64,000 nt of DNA from Locusta migratoria (taxonomy: Eukaryota > Arthropoda > Insecta > Orthoptera > Acrididae). This document shows positions 22,465-33,488 of the stretch, in pieces (positions within the stretch are counted from its first letter, which is position 1; each line of letters begins with the position of its first letter). The translations under genes and the position numbers were made by a program. The notes beneath the pieces were generated by a model. The model did no database searches, was not told the origin of the DNA, and worked only from the letters and a program-made list of their open reading frames with translations. Where the stretch lies: contig CM048746.1 of assembly GCA_026315105.1 (NCBI GenBank), forward strand, positions 643,252,898 through 643,316,897, read 5' to 3'.

Positions 22465-23242
22465 CAGTGGCGACTGGTGACCAGAAAAGATGGTAATGCA
22501 CTTTTTCGCCAATAAAAAGTTCGGCCTTTCCAGTGTGGCAGCTCAACGCATTAGGAAAAAATGCTGTTAAGTCAAGATATCATAGATGTATACGGATGAG
22601 AAACAATCACTCGACCGCAGACACAATATCTACCCGAGGCATTTAAGAAAAATGAATTGACGACTTTTCGTTTTAACTGTCTGTGAAATAGTCAAACTTG
22701 GAATCGGTCTACCTAGCCACTTGATTTATAATTTCTCTTCAAACTTGCGTAAATTGAAGGTTTCAGAAAGCAAGGAAATTACCTGATTCGTTACTTTACT
22801 TGTTTCTTGAGACTCAAAATTAGCTATAAAGCATGCTAAACAACGGATACAACGCACAGTTACTTCGTTCGCAGCTACACGTGAACTGGTCAGAAGGCGC
22901 GAAAAGCCCGCTTTTTTTAAGGGCCGACGACTCGGGTTGTGAGTGTTTATACACTCAAGGCGCCTATAGGTGAACACTGTTGCCAAGCGTTGCCCCCGCA
23001 CCCCGCACACCCCCTGAGACACCCTGGTCGGCGTTTGCAGGCCGGCTGCAAACCCAGCCGCTGTCGGCGAAGTTCGGTCCACTCGGGAGCGGTCGGTGCG
23101 TAACAGCCCGGGCGTTTCGAAAGAGATGAATGGAGTGCTACTTCTCCCATTTCATAGAATCTTTAACAGTAAATTGAGTTTAAGAATATTGTTATTCCTG
23201 GGGGTAGCGCAAACCTGCAAACGTATGCAGGAGCTGCCCCTG
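22465..23242 (+). mobile_element. Non-autonomous hAT element, copy A
   Basis: Ends CAGTGGCG... and ...GCTGCCCCTG are typical hAT short TIRs. Eight-bp flanks CCATACCG and TCATACCT agree at six central positions. Inverted homologue of 43558-44595, which is about 260 bp longer and has a perfect duplication. No transposase frame. Confidence 0.82.
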
Positions 23243-23689
23243 TCATACCTAATGAAAAATGCTGCATTTCAAATTATCTATCGATCTCTCCAATTTTGAC
23301 TCGATTCCTCGTCATAACCTTTAGGGGTGATTTTCTCAAAAAACGCGCAGGTGGTGACCCAAAATATCGTAGATTCCTTCGTTTTAGGTTGTACACAAGC
23401 GACCTGCCAAATTTGAGCCGAATCGGTTGGCCGTGTCTCAGGCCTTCCCCTTGTCAGCGGTTAGTTTTGAAAGTGTCCCATGCCCCTTTCTCCAGTCTGA
23501 AGCAAATATGCGTGTGCTTTTGCTTGGCGACTTTCCACTTGCTCTTTCAACACTGATCTAGTTGCTCTCTGTGCCGGCATGTACGGCTTTTTAGTTACCG
23601 TGTGACGTAATGTCGCCACAGCGAGTTCTTGCTGTACGCTCGCTGTCCGGCTCTCTACTGCCAGTTTCTATCAAAATTACTTATTGCTA

Positions 23690-24150
23690 ATTCTAGACCC
23701 TTTACAGAACGCTAGGGGAAGTCTCTGTGGAGCGGTGCCACCTAGAGAAGCGCTGGGAACTGCTGTTGGACTAGCAGTTTGCAGGCAGTCCGCAACACCG
23801 CAGCCTACGGGAAAGACAGGCCCCAGCGCAAACGTCATGCCCGTAAGCAAGGTAGTTCCGAGTCGGTGCGATCGCTAGTCGATTGGCTGGCCGCTGGGGC
23901 ACTGCCCACTTCGTCATAGCTGGCAGCCACTGAGCTAGCGATCGCTCCGGCTCGGAACTACCTTGCTTACGTGGCATGACGTCTGCGCATAGAGGCCTGT
24001 CTTTCTCTCCGGCCACAGGTAGTTCCGAGCCGGCGCGATTGTTAGCCCACTTCGTCATAGCGGGCAGCCACTGAGCTAGCGATCGCTCCGGCTCGGAACT
24101 ACCTTGCTTCCGTGCCATGACGTCTGCGCTGGGGCCTGTCTTTCTCGTTG
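23690..24150. repeat. Hairpin-forming repeat modules (GTAGTTCCGAGC family)
   Basis: AAGCAAGGTAGTTCCGAG and its complement occur as inverted pairs at 23849/23958 and 24018/24098, separated by CTGGGGCACTGCCCACTTCG-type sequence. Further copies lie at 25075-25230 and 29507-29753. The 23690-23870 part matches 29513-29690 directly. The class is unknown. Confidence 0.7.
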
Positions 24151-24639
24151 GCCTCGAGTGCGTGTTACGGGGTGCCGCGGTGAGGCCTGGGACTGGCCGC
24201 TGCCTTTAACGGCCAGTTTAGGTTTAACGGGCCGAGCTGTCTGCCACGGAGGACTGCAAACTACTTTGCTTCTCACGAGGCCGGCGACATTTTTCAGCGC
24301 ATTACCGGGCAACGGGACGTTTTACGACCAAAAGTAATTGATTATTACATATTTCATTGTATAGCCTAAGCTTCCTAAACAAAGAAATACATACGAAAAG
24401 CTGACATACATAGTTCTAAAAAATTACGAGTAGTGCAACACTGCAAGAATATCATGCGCCGCCTGCCACTACTCTAATGAGCTTATGCCACGTGAAAGCA
24501 AATACCGACATGAATAACCAACCACCACAACCTACAGTTAAGCCCCTGTGTAGGCGCTCTAATTGTATCTTGTCGTGAGTGATGTTCTTGAGGAAGTAAC
24601 CCTTGTGCACGATGTGTCCTCCGTCCCCACAAGGTGAGG

Positions 24640-24990
24640 TGGCTTGCAGGCTACAGTGGTAGACATAGAAATGGCGAGAAACAGCGGCGGCCGCAGGTAG
24701 GCGGCTGGCGTCCTCCGTGGTGCGGGCCCCTCGGCCAGATAAGACGGTCGTCGTCGTCTAACGAGCGCCCAGGCCGGCCGTTCGCCGCCGTCTCCTGCGA
24801 TAAGCGGCGACTTAGCGCTGGCCAGCCGGGCCGCGACCTAGCAGAGCAATTCTACTGGCCGCGCAGCCACTGCAGGTAGCCGCGACCGGCCAGTTCTGCG
24901 GCACCGTCGCCTGCCGTCAGCAAAACTGTACACGTCACGCGGAAACTACCGAGGGCGCCCAGTGCGGGTGACGGGTGACAGATGCACGGT
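24640..24990. other. GC-rich island, no gene assigned
   Basis: CpG-rich non-repeated sequence within the spacer of the large inverted repeat. No recognisable coding motif. Confidence 0.45.
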
Positions 24991-25499
24991 CGACCACTGA
25001 CAGCCGAGGTAAATGTGTCGTGTCGTACTGTACTCCATTCAGCGAAACGAGAGACGTACTGTAAACACGGCAAGGCGGAGCGATCGCTAGCTCAGTGGCT
25101 GCCCGCTATGACGCAGTGGGGTGTGCCCCAGCGGCCGGCCAATCGGCTAGCGATCGCGGCGGCTCGGAACTACCTTGCTTACGTGGCATCATGTGTGTGC
25201 TAAGGCCTGTCTTTCTCACTGGCCACGTCGCAACCGCCGATGACGTCACTGGAGTTCACGTCGTGGCCGGCAAGAAAGACAGCCCTGGGCACTCAGCCAG
25301 GTGAAGTGGGAATTGTAGTGCTGCGCCGACGCGATCGTGGATTTGACTGGCTAGCCGCTGGGGCACGGCCCACTGCCTCTTAGCGGCTAACCAATCAAGT
25401 GCGCGATTTCTGGACCTCTCAAGTTCATCTTTAAAGACGCTTGAAAGACTAGTTGAACCTTCGAGAAGTGGTTCTAAGGTGTTCTTCCTCGGCTTGCAG

Positions 25500-25917
25500 T
25501 TATTGTTGTTGATAAAGCGCCGTACCATTTTCGTAGAAAAGAAAAAGTTCCCAGTGCGAATTCCAATAAGCACGAAATATCAGAGTGGCTAAAATCTAAA
25601 AACCTCGATTTTGAAAACGGTATGGTTGAAGAAATAACTTTTAGATATATTTCAAAATTACAGAACAGCGCACAACGAATACGCGATAGATGAAATGGCG
25701 AAGAATGCAGGGAAAACTGGTCTTAGAATTCCACCGTACCGCTGTGAATTAAACGCCATCCAATAAGTGTGGTCAGAATCAGAGGCTATGTTGCAGCGAA
25801 AGACAAAACATACAAAATGCAGGAAGTTGAAAAACTGCAAGAAGAAGCAGTAAAAACAGTGACTGCAGAAGTCTGGAACAAGTGCGTTCACCGTGTCGTA
25901 TTTTTAGTTGAAAGTGA
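25500..25917 (+). pseudogene. IS630/Tc1-type transposase remnant (right arm)
   Basis: The plus strand translates in pieces to DKAPYHFRRKEKVPS and WLKSKNLDFENGMVEE, then after a frame change to LRIPPYRCELNAIQ, a stop, VWSE and KMQEVEKL. The order DNA(P)YH, PPYxCxLNPIE, W is the DDE_3 (IS630/Tc1) pattern from family knowledge. The N after the second acid has become K, and the third acidic residue has become Q next to a stop, so it is catalytically dead. Confidence 0.78.
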
Positions 25918-25930
25918 AATGTGGAAATTG

Positions 25931-25935
<5 letters not shown>

Positions 25936-25992
<57 letters not shown>
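25936..25992. repeat. (GA)n microsatellite
   Basis: Fifty-seven bases of GA, present in the right arm of the large inverted repeat but absent from the left arm. Confidence 0.95.
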
Positions 25993-25995
<3 letters not shown>

Positions 25996-26644
25996 CGGTT
26001 TGGTATAAATCTCAATGAAAACAGTTCAAGTTTGACAGAATGCAACTTGCTTCGCCGTCCTTTACCATTATTATTACTGGTAATGTTATTAAAAATTATG
26101 TATGAATGGAGCGTTTGGTAAGCAACCTGTATGAAAACAAATCTGTTTTGACAGAATGAACTCAGTTTCATCGTACTTTTAACATTATTGTAACTGGCTT
26201 TGAATCTTCGATTTCGTGCTTTATTTCGTTACGTTGTTGTCCAGGTTTCTCAGGGTCCGCTATGACGTCAGCTCGGCAGCCAGCCGACGCCACCAGCTGC
26301 AAAGCGTGCGCCAAGCAATTTGTACACCCCTTCGTATCACGTGAACACCGAATGCTTTCTCTGGAAACGATCGTAGTCGCTCACGTGACACTGTTTACGT
26401 TTCGTCCCAGCTCTCGGTGAACGGACTATAGGCGCCCAGACAGCCACAGGTGGAGTACATCCGTCTGCATCCAACACATCTTCCGCAACACAAAACTGTT
26501 TTTCACTGCCGTGTTTACATGCTATAGATTGCAGCGGATTACCTAGCCCCCTGACAATATTACTCCTACGTCATAATAGGCAAATGAATGCGTAGAAGCG
26601 TTTCTGATGCTAATTACAATTCATAAATTCTCCTATTAGTATAT

Positions 26645-26815
26645 TTACAGAACATCTAAAGATTGCAATATTCCGAAATGTGATATACAGGCTGAAGCGA
26701 AATTCGCGCACTGGTGCTTCGCGGCGCGGCCTCTCACATGTCAGCAATAAATAAAACAAAATAATAATAAAAAAAAAGTTTGTCGCAGAAGTTTCGTCGC
26801 ATAAAAATGTTCATA
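26645..26815 (+). repeat. Unclassified dispersed repeat, copy 1
   Basis: TTTACAGAACATCTAAA through TTCGTCGCATAAAAATGTTC matches 28985-29155 in the same orientation. No frame is recognised. Confidence 0.75.
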
Positions 26816-26818
26816 TCT

Positions 26819-26992
26819 TAGTAAATCTATGGGACTTAAGTACCCTGGTCATCAGTCCCTAGGCTTACAAACTACTTAAACTAACTTATACTAAGGGCAA
26901 CAAATACATCCATGCCCAAGAGAGGACTCGAACCTCCAACGTGGAGCAGACGATTTGGAACGCTCGGCCACTCCCCCGCGGCTCCTGCGCGT
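26819..26992 (-). mobile_element. tRNA-derived SINE, A/B-related variant
   Basis: The minus-strand head GCGGGGGAGTGGCCGAGCG, box B GGTTCGAGTCC, ATGGATGTATTTGTTGCCC, and GGGACTGATGACC in the tail. Intermediate between SINE A and SINE B in head sequence. It lies directly against the preceding repeat. Confidence 0.85.
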
Positions 26993-27075
26993 ATTTGCGG
27001 CGTTAAATAAACGTCGGAGACTAAGATGGGTGTGTGTGTGTACCATGCATCTGTCTGTTTCGATCTTACTTGCTT

Positions 27076-27540
27076 TGTCGCCCAAGTCTGAAGTGCGCGC
27101 CACGTACTTTCGCCGCGCGCCGCCTTGCAAGCACGGCGCGGCGTTCTTACGACGTCAGCCATGAGCGCCCTCTGCTGCAACTCCTCTCGTGGCCACCACT
27201 GAACTGCATCGGTCACTTGGCAATAAGACAGACACTAGAACTCTCCTCAGTAGGCAGGCCTCTACCTAGTTAACTATGTATCTGCATTCCACTAGTCTTC
27301 AGTCGACAAAGTTAAGTACTATTTCTTCGAAATATATATCTTGTCCTAATCTAGCTTAGTGTTTCTAGTTTCTGCTGTCCCACTGGCTGGTCACCTCAGA
27401 CTCTGTACCTGCACATGCGTGCATCCTATTTCCCTGTGTCGGTCTCTCTCTACTCGGCCACCGACACCTAGGACAACTGGCGGCGACGAGACACAAAAGT
27501 GGGACGAGACGCAAAAGTGGCGACGAGGATGGGATTCAAA
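27076..27540 (+). mobile_element. Ty3/Gypsy-like LTR plus primer-binding-site fragment, copy 2
   Basis: Homologous to 10643-11119, with the same 3' limit GGATGGGATTCAAA. It contains TGGCGACGAGGATGG, a likely primer-binding site, and a short duplication of GACGAGACNCAAAAGTGG just before it. No internal coding region follows. Confidence 0.6.
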
Positions 27541-27553
27541 GCGAAGCACATGT

Positions 27554-27812
27554 AATAAAAATGAGATTAACAATAAAGTTCGCAAAATTTTATAGAATTT
27601 ATTTGATATGGTGACCGGTTTCGATGTCCTCTCAGACCATCATCTGAGCGATTCACTGTTCAATATGAGTAGTCGCCACATGCTCATCGCCTCCGTATCA
27701 ACGGCGAGACGAATCAGCCTGATGATGGTTGGTGAGAGGAAATCGAAACTGTTCACCCTATTAAATAAATTTTAAAACATTTTGCGAACTTGAGTGTTAT
27801 TCTCATTTTTAC
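27554..27812. mobile_element. Foldback element, arms about 110 bp
   Basis: The arms start TAATAAAAATGAGA (left) and end TCTCATTTTTA (right), and pair through AGTTCGCAAAAT, GGTGACCGGTTTCGAT and the CCTCTCAGACCATCATC words. The loop is about 60 bp. No coding capacity. Confidence 0.75.
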
Positions 27813-27866
27813 CATATGCCAGTTGGCTGTTTTCCCAAATAGGAAACTGTTTTCCTGGCTTAAAAT

Positions 27867-28046
27867 CAAATGTTTGTATAGCTTATGGGACTTAACTACA
27901 GGGTCATCAGTCTCTAAATTTACAAACTAGCTAATACTAAGGACGGCACAAATATGCATGCTCGAGGGGGGATTCGAACCCCTGACCGTAGTGGCCGTGC
28001 AGACCGTGACTGGCGCGTTTCAGTCCCCTCGGCCACCGCGGTCGGC
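27867..28046 (-). mobile_element. SINE A, minus strand
   Basis: Near full length with box B GGGTTCGAATCCCCC. The target duplication is not clear. Confidence 0.92.
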
Positions 28047-28359
28047 TTTCCATGCTTATATACAATATACATTTCACTTATAAACACACTACTGACAAAG
28101 CACACTTGCGCATTATCCTCATCGGTATCAATACTTCGCCGAATCCATTGAAATGGAGCACAGTGTGCAGCCAAACGGAAGATCACATGTGGTGTCTGAC
28201 TGTCATGGACTGGGCGAATTGCGGAGACTAATGAGAATAACAGACGTGCGAAGTCAGTAGTGTGAGGATGGAAAGAGAATTACTGATTACAGGTGCAATT
28301 TGCGAATCTGCAACCACAACAAATTCGAGGCGGTGGAGTCCAACACGAGCCCTGCAGAT

Positions 28360-28621
28360 GACTTTGTCGGGCAGGTAGAGTGTGCGCAAACAGGGCCCGG
28401 GGCGTGCTCGGACGGCTCTGCTCGGCGGCTGATGAATGGCGAGCTTAAGGCGGCCGAGGCGGCCGCACCTGCCGAAGCGCGCCGGCTGAGCCCGCTAAGC
28501 CATCGCGACGGCGCCCTGCCGGATTAAAGAAATTACTGCGCATAATTTAACGCGCGCCCGCTACCTAGCTGCCGGCGAGGAGCTGCGGAGGCTGGCCTGC
28601 GGTCGGCGCGAGAAGCGTGCA
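28360..28621. other. GC-rich island, no gene assigned
   Basis: CpG-rich, ending in TTAACGCGCGCCCGC. No match to other segments and no coding motif. Confidence 0.45.
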
Positions 28622-28622
28622 G

Positions 28623-28821
28623 CCGGCCGCGGTGGCCGAGGGGACTGAGGCGCTCCAGTCACGGTCTGCACGGCCACTACGGTCGGGGGTTCGAATCCCC
28701 CCTCGGGCATGGATATTTGTGCCGTCCTAGTTCGTAAGTAGTTCATAAGTAGTTTGTAAGTTTAGGAACTGATGACCCCGTAGTTAAGTCCCATAAGTGC
28801 TACAAACTTTTGAACATTTTT
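28623..28821 (+). mobile_element. SINE A, TSD AGAAGCGTGCAG
   Basis: Full length, with perfect 12-bp duplications at 28611-28622 and 28822-28833. It is inserted at the edge of a GC-rich island. Confidence 0.95.
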
Positions 28822-28905
28822 AGAAGCGTGCAGTGGGGCTCTTCCGGGAGTGACTGTGAGTGGGAGGCGACAACGCGGATGTCTCAGCACACCAGACTCC
28901 CTACT

Positions 28906-29155
28906 GTTGGTTCACAGATTTGTGACTGGCTGCAATACTTCCTAAATAATAGAACGCACTACGTTGTTCTCGACGACGAGTGGTCATATTTACAGAACAT
29001 CTAAATATAGCAATATTCCGAAATGTCATATACAGGCTGAAGCGAAATTCGCGCCCTGGGGCTTCGCAGCTCGGCATCTCACATGTCAGCAATTAAAAAA
29101 TTAAAAAAATGTTTCTCGTAGAAGTTTCTTCGCTAAAAAAATGTTCATATCTTTG
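28906..29155 (+). repeat. Short CR1-type LINE scrap joined to unclassified repeat copy 2
   Basis: 28906-28983 translates to GSQICDWLQYFLNNRTHYVV, matching the LINE at 29880-29950. The rest, 28985-29155, is the second copy of the repeat at 26645-26815. Confidence 0.7.
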
Positions 29156-29159
29156 TAAC

Positions 29160-29505
29160 TTCTGGATGACTTTCTGCAAGGGAGAAGATTCTTCATACAG
29201 ATAGATGGACAAAGATCAGCAATGAAAATTCAAGAGGAAGGAATACCCAAAGGAAGTGTGCTTTCGCCGACATTATTCAGCATTTACGTAAATGATCTAC
29301 CCAAGCTTCAACACACACTATTAGCAAAATTCGAGGACGATACCGTGTTACTAACAACTGGATGACAACTAGATACGGTCATTACCAGACTTTAACGACA
29401 AGTCCATATACTGGAACTATGGGCAGCTGATAACAAGATAAAAATCAACGCCAATAAGACAAAGGCAGTACTTATCACACGTCGCAGACCCATACTCAAC
29501 AAATT
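29160..29505 (+). pseudogene. Jockey-like LINE reverse-transcriptase fragment
   Basis: The plus strand translates to IPKGSVLSPTLFSIYVNDLP, then FEDD where FADD is expected, LELWAADNKIKINANKTK and ITRRRP, interrupted by stops. The SVLSPTLF form separates it from the CR1-type copies in this window. It has no ends and is a decayed internal scrap. The FEDD change and the stops make it inactive. Confidence 0.78.
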
Positions 29506-29506
29506 A

Positions 29507-29753
29507 CTTATTGCTAATTCTAGTCCCTTTACAGAACGCTGGGAGAAGTCTCTGTAGAGCGGTGCCACCAAGCGGAGCGCTGGGAACTGCTGCCGGACAA
29601 GGAGTAGCAGGAAGCCCACAACCCCGCGGCCTACGGGAAAGACAGGCCTCAGCGCAAACGTCATGCCACGTAAGCAAGGTAGTTCCGAGCCGGAGTAATC
29701 GCTAGCTTAGTGGCTGCCCGCTATGGGGAAGTGGGCCGTGCCCCAGCGGCAGA
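29507..29753 (+). repeat. GTAGTTCCGAGC-family repeat, additional copy
   Basis: Direct match to 23685-23870, including CTAATTCTAG, CTTTACAGAACGCT and GTAAGCAAGGTAGTTCCGAG. Confidence 0.75.
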
Positions 29754-29754
29754 C

Positions 29755-30852
29755 GAGTGTATCGTCAGGCGTGCCCCAGGGGAGTCTCTAGGACCGCTAT
29801 TATTTTCTATCTCGACTTCAAAAAGGCGTTCGATGCGGTGCCACTGCAGACTGCTAACGAAGATACGATCTTATGGAATAGGTTCACAGATTTGTGACTG
29901 GCTGGAAGACTTCAAGAGTAATAGAACGCAGTACGTTGTTCTCGACGGCGAGTGTTTATCAGAAACGAGTGTATCGTCAGGCGTGCCCCAGGGGAGTGTG
30001 ATAGGACCGCTATTATTTTCTATCTATATAAATGATCTTATGGACAGAATAACTTGTAATTTGCTGATGATGCTGTGGTGTTTGGGAGGGTGTCGTCTAT
30101 AATTGACTGTAATAGCTTACAGGATGACTTAGACAAAATTTCTAGTTGGTGCGAAGAATGGCAGCTAGCTCTCAATGTAGAAAAATGTAAGGTGATGCGC
30201 ATGAGTAGGAAAAACAATCCCATAATGTTCAAATACAGCATTAGTTGTGTGAGTTTCTTGAAGCTGTCGCGTCGTTCAAATATTTAGGCGTAGCATTGCA
30301 GAGCGATTTGAAATGTAACGAACATGTAAGGACAGTTCTGAGTAAGGCGGACAGCCGACTTCGGTTTATTGGGAGAATTTTGGGAAGATGTACTTCACCT
30401 GTAAAGGAGACCGCGTATAAAACGCTTGTACTGCCACGTCTTGAGTATTGCTCAAGTGTTTGGGACCCGCAGCAGATCAGTTTAAAGGAAGACATAGAGG
30501 CAGTTCAGATGCGAGCAGCTAGGTTTGTTACTGGTAGGTTCGACCAATGCGCGAGTGTCACGGAAATGCTCCGGCAACTCAATCGGGGATCGCTGGAGGA
30601 AAGACGACGTTCTTTTCGTGAAATTCTGTTGAGGAAATGTAGAGGGCTGGAATTTGAAGCTTACATTTCGCGTAGTGATCACAAAAACAAGATAAGAGAA
30701 ATTAGGGCTCGTATGGAGGGACATAGGCATTCTGTTTTTCCTCGTTCTATTTGGGATTGCAATAGGATAGGAAATGCCTAGTATTGTTACAGTGTACTCT
30801 CCGCCACGCACCTTGCGGTGGATTGCGGAGTACGTATGTAGATGTAGGCTAA
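29755..30852 (+). pseudogene. CR1/Jockey-type LINE, 5'-truncated and rearranged
   Basis: RT motifs: SSGVPQGSVIGPLLFSIYIN (about 29965-30020), FADD read across a frameshift near 30058, WQLALNVEKCKV, then YLGVALQ and LEYCSSVWDP in the frame 30245-30781. At least two frameshifts (about 30058 and 30245). A second copy of the VSSGVPQGS block sits upstream, at 29756-29815, joined to earlier RT sequence (FKKAFDAVP), so the order of segments is wrong. The 3' end has a CTCCGC/GCGGAG hairpin (30799-30830) and a TGTAGATGTAG tail. Confidence 0.9.
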
Positions 30853-30929
30853 CCAGATGCACGTGGACACAATACGATATACACTCCCCAGTAGACGCTC
30901 ATGGGATAGTGTTATCCACATATGCAGTG

Positions 30930-31112
30930 GGCGATAGTATAAAAGGGCTGTGGTTCAATGCGCGCGGCCGTTCGACGTTCGGGGTTCGATTTCCCCCCTC
31001 GGATATAGGTGTTTGTGTTGTCCTTATGTTAGTTTACCTCAGTTTAAGTAGCTTGTAAGCTACGGACTATTAACCACGCAGCTGAGTCCGATATTTACAA
31101 ACATCTGAACAT
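30930..31112 (+). mobile_element. Diverged SINE B
   Basis: Degenerate head, box B GGGTTCGATTTCCC, TTGTCCTTATGTTAGTTTACC, GTAGCTTGTAAGCTACGGACT and the tail ACAAACATCTGAACATTTT. Confidence 0.8.
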
Positions 31113-31213
31113 TTTATAAAAACAGCTGTCCATCACCAGAGATGCCATTTGTACTCCAGTGATCCAAGTATAGAAGTTAGTCAAGTTAGCAATTTTTAAC
31201 ACTTTAACACTTG

Positions 31214-31471
31214 GACCGAGTGAGGTGGCGCAGTGGTAACGTAATGGACTCGCATTCGATAGGATTATGGTTCAAATCCACCTCCGACCATCCAGATTAA
31301 GGTTTTTCTCGATTTCCTTAATCACTCCAGGCAAATGCCAGGATGGTTCCTTTCAAAGAGCATGCCGCTTTCCTTCCCCATCCTTAACAAAACTCCCTGC
31401 GTTAGTTCCGTTTCTAATGACCAAGCTGTCGACGGGACGTTAAAGCTTAAATTTCCTTCCTCCTTCCTTGG
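31214..31471 (+). mobile_element. SINE E (tRNA-derived)
   Basis: Head GGTGGCGCAGTGGTAACG with box B GGTTCAAATCC, then the body GGCAAATGCCAGGATGGTTCC and the hairpin region CTAATGACCAAGCTGT (31408-31435). I know similar SINEs from Orthoptera. No clear target duplication. Confidence 0.82.
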
Positions 31472-31764
31472 CTCAATAGACGGACAGATTTAACACGTGG
31501 TTTATTAGATATTGTCTGGAAGGAACTGATAAATGGTAATTTCGCTTATAGGACGTTTGGAACTATATAGTGACAGCACTGCTGTGGAGACACTATGCAA
31601 TGGAGTCTATTATTGTCAGTGATACCAACATACCTATATCACCTCCAAGAAAATGAAGTCGCCTGTCGAACGTCACGGTCGTGCGCACAATCGAAGGAAA
31701 CAGTCAGTTGAGGGAGCGGTCTAACGTAACGGTGTAAATAACGTACGTAACGTACGTTTAGTTC

Positions 31765-31976
31765 AAATATTCAAATGTTTGTAAATCTATCGAACCAAAC
31801 TGCGTGGTCATCAGTCCGTAGCTTACAAACTACTTAAACTAAAGTAAACTAACCTAAGGACAACACACACACACACACACACACCCATACCCAAGGGAGG
31901 ACTCGAACCTCCGACGGTGAGAAACCGCGTGCTCTGCAGCGAGGCGCCTTAGACCGCTCGGCTACTCCACCGCGGC
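31765..31976 (-). mobile_element. SINE B, TSD TACGTTTAGTTC
   Basis: Full-length minus-strand copy with an (AC)n tract at 31863-31886. Perfect 12-bp duplications at 31753-31764 and 31977-31988. Confidence 0.95.
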
Positions 31977-31988
31977 TACGTTTAGTTC

Positions 31989-33487
31989 CAGTCATATTAT
32001 TTTAACTATTTGTTTGGTGTTGCTTGTTCACCGCTAGGATTTTCTTTCCCTTTTTATCTTTAAGTATTTCAGGATGTTCTCCACAGTGATGCGACACGCC
32101 ATAGTAACTCTTTTCGCTCTCTACTGCCCGCGGTGTAAAACGTGTGTTTGACATGATTTTACTAGCATTGTTACCCAACTATGTACAGTGTGCCGACAAA
32201 AACACACTTACATTTTATTTGGTTATAAAATGAGGAAGTAATCGGATCAAAATAGACGTAATCTTTCCAAGTGCACCAATCATTTTTCCCGTCATTGTGT
32301 GTCTATGAAAAAGTTTGCTCGTTTCTCTGATTTTATACTTAACATCGATTATATTACCCGCACATAAACAATTAAAAACTTTAGTCGGTGCTCTTTTAAC
32401 TTTTTATTACAAAGTAAATATTACTCCGGGTATTCATGATGGCCGCTAGGCAGTTACCAAGGCGGGTTTTCACACCCGCACAGACCTCTAGCCACCAGCA
32501 GAAAGTTGGAGATTATCTTTGTTTCTGAACATAACTGAAACTGTAGCGATGAAAGCTATCTCCACACGTAAAATCGTACAACAGATAATTATCTGACTAC
32601 AAAGCAAAACATTACGGGGAATTACAATACTGTGCTTATAAAGAATGGAAATTTTTCCTTAACCTGCTCTTAGTGATTATGAACGATTAGTTTACTGTCG
32701 CTGTTGTTTTATGTGCGTGGGACGTAAGTGGGAATTATTTTGAAGCCTTCCACGGGCTAGTATTTTTATTGTAAACATTAAAAGAAAATTGTCTGTCTGT
32801 TCTCTCTGTAATGCCCATACTTTGCTTTCTTAAGGGTATTAGCCTTCCCACTCAAAAAAAGAGAACCTTGTTTTGAAGAGTTCGTGGAACTCCATTTATT
32901 TCAGCGCGCTGTCCTCCGAGTGTTTCCCTTGACCGCCACTGTGTTCCGTATTTTACGCAACCGCAAAGAGGAATTATTAATGCTAACCTCTATTCTCGTT
33001 CAAAAGAGGCGGAAGCGTTTTGGATGAAACTGCGTGGAAAGACGTGTAGTGGAATGGCGATGAGATCGGTACCTGGCGCACGGGACCACACAGGAAGTCA
33101 ATATTATTAGCAGCGCCGTCATTTTGCATCGGAAATCGATCTGTATATATTAAAGCGGCGTGTGGTACCGGTGGAGGGTGAGGCGGAACTGGTAACCAGG
33201 TCAGGAACACCAGCAAACCATGAGCGGAGCTGGGCACACAGCGTACTGCACCATGTTCTCAACGTTCATCGTATTATTACTTCTACCGCATACATACATC
33301 GCTTTCGTATGCTCTCTACCAACTAACTCCCTTTCCTCTTTTCTTGGAATGCAAGTTAGACGTCCGAAGAATTTTCCAGAATGTGGAATTGTAGGATAAC
33401 TTTCTACACCAAGAAGACACGGTCTTGATTCTACGAGATAACTGGTCCCTTTTATTTCTGGCAGAAGGTACCAGAAGGACAGTTTTA
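31989..33487. other. Unassigned interval
   Basis: No repeat match, RNA gene or convincing frame. The frames at 32983-33237 and 33201-33548 (-) show no motif and partly overlap LINE sequence. Confidence 0.5.
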
Positions 33488-33488
33488 C

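Larger units (their letters stand above)
20969..26432. mobile_element. 5.5-kb inverted-repeat structure with IS630/Tc1-type transposase remnants in both arms
   Basis: Left arm 20969-22030 and right arm 25400-26432 are inverted copies: CCTATAGTCC...GAGAGCTGGGACGAAAC on the left pairs with its complement ending at 26432. Each arm carries one decayed transposase. The spacer (22031-25399) holds a hAT copy, short hairpin modules and a GC-rich island. It could be a foldback element or two element copies inserted in opposite orientation. The arms differ by many substitutions and a 64-bp internal duplication (21709-21772 repeats 21127-21190), so it is old. Confidence 0.75.
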
